The position numbers and the translations under genes were made by a program. DNA of 64,000 bases from Musa acuminata AAA Group (lineage: Eukaryota > Streptophyta > Magnoliopsida > Zingiberales > Musaceae), in NCBI RefSeq assembly GCF_036884655.1, contig NC_088345.1:19613001-19677000 (forward strand), written 5' to 3'. The notes below the pieces were generated by a model that ran no database searches, was not told the DNA's origin, and was given only the letters and a program-made list of their open reading frames with translations. Positions 56,913 through 64,000 of the stretch are shown piece by piece; position 1 is the first letter of the stretch, and every line of letters starts with the position of its first letter.

Positions 56913-59339
56913 GATTTGTTTGGACCAATAGATACATTAAGCCTAGGAGGTAGCAAATACGCCTTTGTCATTGTGGATGATTATAGTAGATACACTTGGA
57001 CATACTTATTGGAATACAAAAGTGATTGCTTTAGGTAAGTTTCTAAGTTTTGTAAACTTGTTCAAAATGAAAAAGGCTTTATGATTTCATTAATTCGGAG
57101 TGATCATGATGGCAAATTTCAAAACTATGATTTCTAAAATTTTTATGAATCTAATGGATACAACCACAATTTTTTTACTTTGAGAAATCTTCAATAAAAT
57201 GAAGTAGTAGAAAGAAAAAATAGAAATTTACAAGAAATGACAAGAACTATGTTGAACGAACATAGCCTACCCAAATATTTTTTGGCCGAAGCCGTTTATA
57301 CGACATGCTATGTCATGAATAGGGTTCTAGTAAGACCAATACCTTGCAAAACTCTTTATGAATTGTGGAATAACAAAAAACCTAATTTTTTATACTTTAA
57401 AGTTTTCAGTTGTAAATGTTTTCTCTTGAACGAAAAAGATGCCTTAGGAAAATTTGATGCAAAATCTGATGAAGGGATTTTTCTTGTCTATTCTTCTATT
57501 TCTAAAGCCTTTCATATCTTTAACAAAAGAACTTTGGTTATAGATTCATGTTGTCTTTAATGAAGTTTTTAAATTTAAGAAAAATGAGTTTGATGATGAT
57601 CTTAATTTTGATGCTTTGAATTTAAATGAACCCTCTCCTCCAACTAGCAACTTGGATACATCTTCTTCCAAAATATCCTTGCCCAATGAATGGAAGTATG
57701 TAGATGCTCATCCTAAGGAGGTAATCATAGGAGACACATCAAAAGTGGTTCAAACTCATTCTTCTCTTAAAAATTTTTGTGCCAATGCCGCTTTTCTTTC
57801 ACAAATTGAACTAAATGCATTGATGAGGCCTTGAAAGACGATTCATGGGTTATTGCAATGCAAAAAGAGTTGAACCAATTTGAGAGAAATGAGGTGTGGA
57901 AGCATATTCCGAGACCTAATGACTATTTAGTTATCGGTAATAAATGGGTCTTTAGAAACAAGCAAGATGAATTTGGTATCGTGGTTAGAAACAAGGCTAT
58001 ATTAGTGGCCAAGGGTTTCAACCAAGAAGAAGGTATCGATTATGAAGAAACCTTCACTCATGTGGCACAATTGTAAGTCATAATGATGCTCCTTGCCTAT
58101 GCTAGTAGTAAGAATTTGATGTTATTTCAAATGGATGTCAAAAGTACTTTTCTTAATGGCTTTATTTTTTAAGAAGTTTATGTTGAACAACCTCCTAGAT
58201 TTGAGAATAATAATTTTTCAAATCATGTGTTTAAATTGACTAAAGCTCTCTATGGATTAAAACAAGCTCCAAGGGCTTGGTATGAGAGACATAGCTCATT
58301 TGTTATCCAAAATAATTTCTCTAAAGACAATGTCGATACTACATTGCTTATTAAAAAATTTGAAAATAATTTTCTTGTTGTTCAAATTTATATTGATGAT
58401 AATATTTTTGGTTCTACAAATGAATCCTTATGCGAATCATTTGCTAAGAGTATTAGCCAAGAGTTTGAAATGAGTTTAATGGGTGAACTAACTTTCTTTT
58501 TAGGCTTACAAATCAAACAATTTAATGATGGTATTTTTCTTAGTCATACAAAATATGCATTAGACTTGCTAAAATGGTTTAATATGGATAATTCAAAGGT
58601 TATCAATACTCCTATGAGTATCTTCACTAAGTTAGACATTGACGAAAGTGGAGAAAGCTTTGATCAAAAAGCTTATAGGGGTATTATAGGTAGTTTATTA
58701 TACCTTACCACAACTAGACTAGACATCATGTTTAGCGTAGGACTTTGTGCTAGGTTTTAATCTAATCCTAAGCTATCTCATCTTAAAGTAGTTAAAAGAA
58801 TTCTTATATATCTTAAAGGAACCACTAATCTAGGATTATGGTATCCAAAATCTGAAAACTTTGAATTAATTGCTTATGCTTATGCGGATTTTGCTGAATG
58901 TAGATTAGATAGAAAAAGCACATCCAGAATATGTCAACTCTTAGGTCATGCACTTGTCTCTTAGTCTTCCAAGAAACAAAACTTTGTTGCACTATCTACA
59001 ACCGAAGCCAAATACATAGCGGCTAGTGTATGTTGTGCACAAGTTGTATAGATAAAAAATACATTAGAAGATTATAAAATTCACCTTAAGAATATTTTCA
59101 TAAAATGTGATAACATGAGTGCAATATGTTTAACGAAAAATCCTATTCAATACTCTAGAACTAAATATATTAACATTAGGCATCATTTCATAAGAGATCA
59201 TATTAATAACCATGACATATCTTCAGAGTTTATTAATACGAAATATCAATTAGCCGATATCTTTACAAAACCTTTAAACGAAGAACAATTTGATTTTATT
59301 AGAAGAGATTTAGGGATGTTAAATTGTCTGAATGCATAA
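56913..59339 (+). pseudogene. pol: Element J, right piece: Copia integrase core, RT, RNase H
   Basis: It resumes the J integrase at LFGPIDTLSLGGSKYAFVIV. Second Asp region SDHDGKFQN and VVERKNRNLQE follow with a stop and frame change. 57237-57560 matches TRTMLNEHSLPKYFLAEAV. RT runs from 57831 with [31 protein letters not shown] followed by a stop, [15 protein letters not shown] and the catalytic box IYIDDNIFGS (Asn for the usual Ile after DD). RNase H: AYAYADFAECRLDRKST, again Tyr for the first Asp, and YINIRHHFIRDH. Ends LGMLNCLNA at 59339. More than ten stops or frame breaks make this the most decayed Copia pol here. Confidence 0.9.
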
Positions 59340-59722
59340 GTTTGTTGTATTTCTTTTCTGGACTATCTCCCTCTTAATTCATCTCATGAATGGAGCTTTT
59401 ATGAACTTATTTCATTTTTATCTTCCTCTTAATTTAGAATCAAATTTGTTTCATATGATGCTCCATCACTTAATGATTTTTGATACACTTAATCACTTCA
59501 CTCATGGAATTCGTTGACAAATACATCTTTCAAGGATTTCACTCTTGTGAATTTTTAATGAGAAATGAATTTGATTGATGAAGTCTTATTTATGGATTTC
59601 TTTTTCATATGATGCTCTCTTCCCATGAATTCTTCCTTTCTCTTCTCATGAAAGAAGAATTTTTATGAATTTTTGGTATGTGATAATCACTTGCTAGAAT
59701 GGAGATTTGATTTCATATAGAT
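59340..59722 (+). other. 3' region of element J, truncated by K
   Basis: 383 bp of AT-rich sequence downstream of J RNase H. No polypurine tract precedes the LTR at 59723 (the flank reads TTTCATATAGAT), so that LTR belongs to K, not J. Small ORFs here are not supported. Confidence 0.75.
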
Positions 59723-61680
59723 TGTTGAATCTCATATTTTGATGATGAAACTACTTGATATATGTTTATGATTTAATCTGCATTTTGAGTGACGCAGGAT
59801 GCTTCGATCAGGATGAGACAATTAAAGCAGGAAAATCATGTTGTGCCGGAAGAACATGTCAGATGATTGGACGACGGGCCGGTGGATTGATCGATGTATC
59901 GATAGAAGGATTCGGGCCATGGACTCGAGCATCGGGCCAAGAAGAGCGGGTATTGTGCCAAGGATATCGGAGTTGCGGAGTCAACTGGCCGATTGGGTAA
60001 TAGGCTGCAGAAGAGGACGATGCGCCAAAGAATCGGACGAAGCGTCGAGGGACCAATGACATGCCGGACAACTTGGTTAATTGCTTAGGATTAATTGTCT
60101 CGATCGAAGTTTTATTTTAAGTGTGCATGATTAACTACAATAGAAGAAAGACATGCAGCAGGAGTTACGCCGGAGTCAAGACAATGATCACATTGGGAGT
60201 TCGAGAGTTCGACGGAAGTTTGGATAGTCGTCAGAGGTTCTGCGGGAACAAATGCGAGAAGTCCATGAGCTTGCCAAAGAAGCTCGTCGGAACTCGTCAA
60301 GTGGATCGTCACAAATCCAGGAGTTTGCCGGAAGTCCGCAGGAGCATCACCGAGGGTTCATCGGATGATCGACGGAAGTTCGCCGGAAGCTCGTCGGAAG
60401 AAGCGATTGACGCACCAGAGCAAATTGCAGTAAATGTCTTAGGGAATATCGTAGTTAGCACAATGATTAAGTTGGAAATGGGAGGTGATCCCATTTAACT
60501 TAATCTTGGGCCAATTGGGCCCCTGAAAAACCTAAATTGGGCCGAATGGATCAACCCATTCGGACCCTGATTTCTGCCAGGCAGTTGAACCGCCCAAGGC
60601 AGGAGGTTGCACCGCCTGGGCTTAGTCTCCGAGCAAGACTGGGAGGTGCAACCGCTCCAGCCAAGCGGTGGCACCGCTTGGGCTCAGTCTCCGAGCGAGA
60701 TTGGGCGGTGCAACCTCCCCTGACAGGAGGTGGCACCGCTTGGGCTCGGTCTCCGAGCATTGGCTGAGCGGTGCAATCGCCTCAGTCAGGAGGTTGCACC
60801 GCTGGAGCTCGGTCTTCGAGCTCTGGCAGGAGGTGCAACTGCCCCTGATAGGAGGTGGCACCGCCTAGAGGCTCAGTCTTCGAGCTCTACTAGGCGGTGC
60901 AACTGCTCCAGTCAGGAGGTGCAACCGCCAGATCTCGGAATTCCAGGAATTGACAGTTTTGAGCTCCAAATTTGAACTAGGTTGGGGCCTATAAATACCC
61001 CACCCATTCAGCACTGAAACAACAAGAAACTAACACCGAAATCCTGATCTTGTTCTGTGATTTTTAGTGCTAAAAATTGTTGTAAAGGCCAAAAGTTCTT
61101 CTCCCTCTTTTCTTCCAAGTTCTGAGTTGTAAAGAGAGGAGACAAAATTCTATAAGGGTTGTCTCCTAAGCCCGTCAAAAGGAGTGAAACTGTAAAAGGG
61201 TGGTTGGCCTTCGCCTATTGAAGGAAGGCCTCTAGTAGACGTCGGTGACCTGGTTGGTGGAGGAAGCCAAAAGTGGAGTAGGTCAAGATTGACCGAACCA
61301 CTCTAAATCTCGGTTTGCATTTACTTTGAGCATATTATCTTTATTACAAACCTCCTCTAAAGTTTACTACTTTCTGCGCATATATGATCGGGTTTCAAGC
61401 TTTGCACTTTCTGAATCAGCGTTTAGACGTAAATCTGTTTTTTCATACGAATATCATATTTCAGTTTGCGCCTACTATCGGATTTGAATCATAACTGCAA
61501 ACTGCATTTATATCTTTGCTGCATCTCACTTAAACAAAAGTTAAAGTGACTTACGAATCGACTTTCTTACCGAAATCACTTTTAACGAATGAACGCAGTT
61601 TTTATCGTAAAAGGTTTTCCGCTGCACTAATTCACCCCCCCCCCCCCCCCCCCCCCCTCTTAGTGCTCTTGATCCTAACA
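59723..61680 (+). repeat. 5' LTR of element K (1958 bp)
   Basis: TGTTGAATCTCATATTTTG to CTCTTGATCCTAACA. U3 dyads at about 60580-60935 (GGTGGCACCGC, GGCTCGGTCTCCGAGC), TATA at 60990-60997, U5 dyad GGTC AAGATT GACC at 61281-61294, isolated GTTTAGACGTAAATCTG unit near 61425, and a 23-base poly(C) at 61635-61657. Confidence 0.92.
60990..60997 (+). promoter_or_regulatory. LTR TATA box, element K
   Basis: TATAAATA in GGGGCCTATAAATACCCC. Confidence 0.75.
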
Positions 61681-61682
61681 AT

Positions 61683-61694
61683 TGGTATCAGAGC
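61683..61694 (+). promoter_or_regulatory. Primer-binding site of element K
   Basis: TGGTATCAGAGC, perfect initiator-Met complement, two bases after the LTR. Confidence 0.92.
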
Positions 61695-61730
61695 CCGGTA
61701 TTTCTCATTTTGGATTTACACCCGAGAGAA

Positions 61731-62690
61731 ATGGCTCTTCATGGCTTTCAAGAAGGCTTATCGGTCTTTCGTCCACCGTTGTTTAACGGATTGGACTACA
61801 CTTATTGGAAAACTCGAATGAGAATTTTCTTGATTTCTATGAATTTGGATTTATGAAATATCATTGAAAACTGTTTTCAACTTCCCTCTAAACCGATAAA
61901 CGAATGGTCGGATTTGGAGAAGAAGTATTTTTCTTTAAACGCAAAGGCTTTGAATGCCTTATTTTGCGCTTTGGACAAAAATGAGTTCAATCGGATTTTT
62001 ACGTGCGAAACGGATTTTGACATTTGGCGAACACTTGAAATCACGCACGAGGGAACTAGTAGAGTCAAAGACTCGAAAGTTAACATTTTATTGCATGATT
62101 TTGGGCTTTTTCGAATACAACCAAGCGAGACTATAGGCGACATGCACACCCGTTTCACGGATGTCGTCAATAGTTTAAGAGCTCTTGGAAAATGTTTTTC
62201 GGATTTTGAACTCGTAAATAAGATTTTGTGTTCTCTTTCTAAGAAGTGGGATTCAAAAATAACTGTAATACAAGAAGCTAAAAACCTAAACAACTTACCA
62301 CTTGAAGAACTAATTGGTTCATTGATGACATATGAAATGGTGCATAATGCACATGATGAACATGATGAACAAAATCACCTTCCAAAGAATAGGAACGATT
62401 TGGAACTCCGGACAAATGAATACCACTTGAGCGATGACTCAAGTGATGAGGACAATGATGAACTTGAACTTCGAACACTAAATCTTAATAAGTTTATTAA
62501 ATAAAAATCTAAAATAAATAATAAACTTGAATGAAGGAAGAGGCCAAAGAAGAAGAACACAAAGTGGGATGAATCGAGCTCCTCCGAAGATGAGGAGAAA
62601 ATCAAGAAAGGCAAGGTGGCAAACTACGCCTTAATCGCTTTCAATGATGAGGTAATCAAAATCCCCCTAATTTATTTTAAAATTACTTAA
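61731..62690 (+). pseudogene. gag: Element K gag lacking the zinc knuckle
   Basis: ATG at 61731 starts the standard gag frame. A single TGA near 61854 (at a Trp) separates the first 41 codons from the open stretch 61914-62504, which is in the same frame: ALNALFCALDKNEFNRIFT, TRFTDVVNSLRALGK, ITVIQEAKNLNNLPLEEL. It reaches KFIK then TAA at 62502-62504. The basic linker goes on without a CX2C knuckle straight to KWDESSSSEDEE and NYALIAFNDE, and the coding trace ends at YFKIT near 62690, matching the B end (PLLYFKIT). This is the least damaged gag of the shortened type. Confidence 0.86.
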
Positions 62691-64000
62691 TGCTTTCATG
62701 ATGTATTTTCTCTTTTAGTTTAGAATTAATTTTCTTAAAAATTACATGTTTAAAAAAAAATTATGATCATGCTAAGTAATTTTGAAAATGATAGTATTAC
62801 ATATTTTATGATAAACAAATAAAATGATCTTGATTGAAAATATGAAATCATGGTTAAGAAGTAATAATGTGTATTACTTTGATTTCCATTGTTATTTCTC
62901 GATTTTGATTAAAAAAAAAAATCATGTTTGATTTGAAGAAATGCATAATGATGAAATTAAATATTTTGATTAACAATTTTATGCATGAGATTTTAAGCTG
63001 ATGATAAGCATGTGTTATTTTCATGAGTGTATTTCAAAAACTATGAAAAAAATGTGCTCGAATGCAGGAACTTGTTAAGATTATTTTTCGGACTTTCTTG
63101 ATTCAATATTCAAATCACTTAATTGCCATGATGATTTTACACTATTACATGCCTTAATAACATGTTGGAAGTTATGTGTTTTGGATACATAAATTTTTAT
63201 GATCATGAGCATGTTTTATCTTCATGATTGAACTTGAAAATCTATAGCAAAATCTTGTCCGAATGCATGAAAGTGTTAATTTCATTTTCGGATTCGCTTA
63301 ACAATTGGTATCCTAACAATCGGATTTTCTCATACACTTATTATATGAAAAATATTTTTCTGAAATGGATTTGATGAAATGATTCCTGCTTATAAATTCC
63401 ATCTTGAAACATGAATGATAGTGTTTTTACTTGCAAAGATTTGTTTCACATACATATCTCCTATGATTCATATGTAGAGAAAGAATTTATAAATCATAAT
63501 ACAATGAGATTTCTTATGCAAAAATAAAGTGCTTTTGTGATTCTTTGCTAAAGAAAATAATTATTAAAATCATGATCTTGATAATTATAACATGAAGCTC
63601 TTTATAAATCAAGATCGTTCATTATGCTCCCTACATTTATCAAAAAGGAATTCTTCAAATGAAGTGTAACTTGTCTTTTGATTTCTCAGAATTCAATGAA
63701 GTGTCATATTGATATCTTAATACTTGGAATATTTTAAAATGTGATCTTGATAAGAATGTTTCAAGTTGCTCTTTGTGCTATATCTTTTCAAATGAATCAT
63801 GAGCCTTGATATCATATATTTCATAATATAGAAATAACAAGATTTCTTTGCCTTGTATGTCTTGTGTGATGATTGTACATCAATTTGCTTTATTAAGAAT
63901 TATATGAATCTTGATCGTGAACTTGTTAAGAAAAATTTTAATGAACCATGAATCATATCTTCGGTATTCACGAATTGATCCTCATTGATATCTTTCATTG
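62691..64000 (+). other. AT-rich 3' tail of element K
   Basis: Non-coding, strongly AT-rich. The stretch at about 63250-63430 (GAATGCATGAAAGTGTT, GGATTCGCTTAACAATTGG, AATGATTCCTGCTTATAAAT) matches the 3' non-coding region of autonomous element G at about 25760-25950, read on the opposite strand. This identifies the tail as the 3' region of an autonomous relative. Confidence 0.8.

Larger units (their letters stand above)
59723..64000 (+). mobile_element. Element K: gag-only Copia derivative, cut by window edge
   Basis: 5' LTR (59723-61680), primer site, shortened gag, then an AT-rich tail to the window end. The 5 bp before the LTR are TAGAT; the right counterpart is outside. Same internal plan as B and C, but its LTR belongs to the A/G subfamily. 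At least 1.3 kb of tail lies where pol would be expected. Confidence 0.83.

Noticed and set aside
59723..61680. Single LTR shared by J and K as a tandem element
   Set aside because: J lacks a polypurine tract before this LTR and its 3' region is cut, so K inserting into J is simpler.

Overview
The window looks like repeat-rich nuclear DNA of a flowering plant. No host gene, tRNA, rRNA or prokaryotic feature could be recognised. Almost all of the 64 kb is made of nested LTR retrotransposons of the Ty1/Copia and Ty3/Gypsy superfamilies. Both plant-type chromovirus styles (Tekay/Del-like and Reina-like) and Copia elements with initiator-Met-tRNA primer sites are present. The species cannot be fixed from sequence alone; a banana-family monocot is only an impression.

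Elements are lettered here. A (1-4137, minus): Copia with an intact gag ORF and a 2.3-kb 5' LTR; its left end lies outside the window. 4138-5217: unclassified non-coding segment. Gy1 (5218-14165, plus): Tekay-like Gypsy with a truncated 5' LTR and a 2974-bp 3' LTR. B (14166-18650, minus): pol-less, gag-only Copia derivative, both LTRs partial. D (18651-22148, minus): Reina-like Gypsy inserted in B's LTR, right end lost. F (22157-23098, plus): orphan Copia LTR fragment. E (plus): Reina-like Gypsy split into three pieces (23099-23169, 32539-33085, 44734-48667) by two Copia insertions. G (23170-32538, minus): full-length Copia with both LTRs. C (33086-44733, plus): second gag-only Copia derivative. 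H (37171-42586, minus): young Reina-like Gypsy inside C. J (plus): decayed Copia pol split into 48668-48858 and 56913-59722. I (48859-56912, plus): full-length Copia inside J. K (59723 to the right edge, plus): third gag-only Copia, inserted in the 3' region of J.

Target-site duplications support the nesting: GATGA/GATGA for H, GATTT/GATTT for I, CATAG/CACAG for C, and TTCTT/ATCTT (4 of 5) for G. By-eye LTR divergence suggests H is youngest (about 2%), then G (about 2-3%), I and Gy1 (about 5%), with C oldest (about 10%).

The least expected pattern is a repeated non-autonomous design. B, C and K each carry a gag without its zinc knuckle, stop at the same place, lack pol, and run straight into the AT-rich 3' region of the autonomous Copia relatives. 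Other shared features are alternating palindrome arrays upstream of the LTR TATA box, a conserved GGTC/GACC dyad in U5, a variable poly(C) tract near the LTR end, and a single in-frame stop between gag and pol in the autonomous copies. Most coding regions are broken by stops or frameshifts; none of the pol regions is intact.
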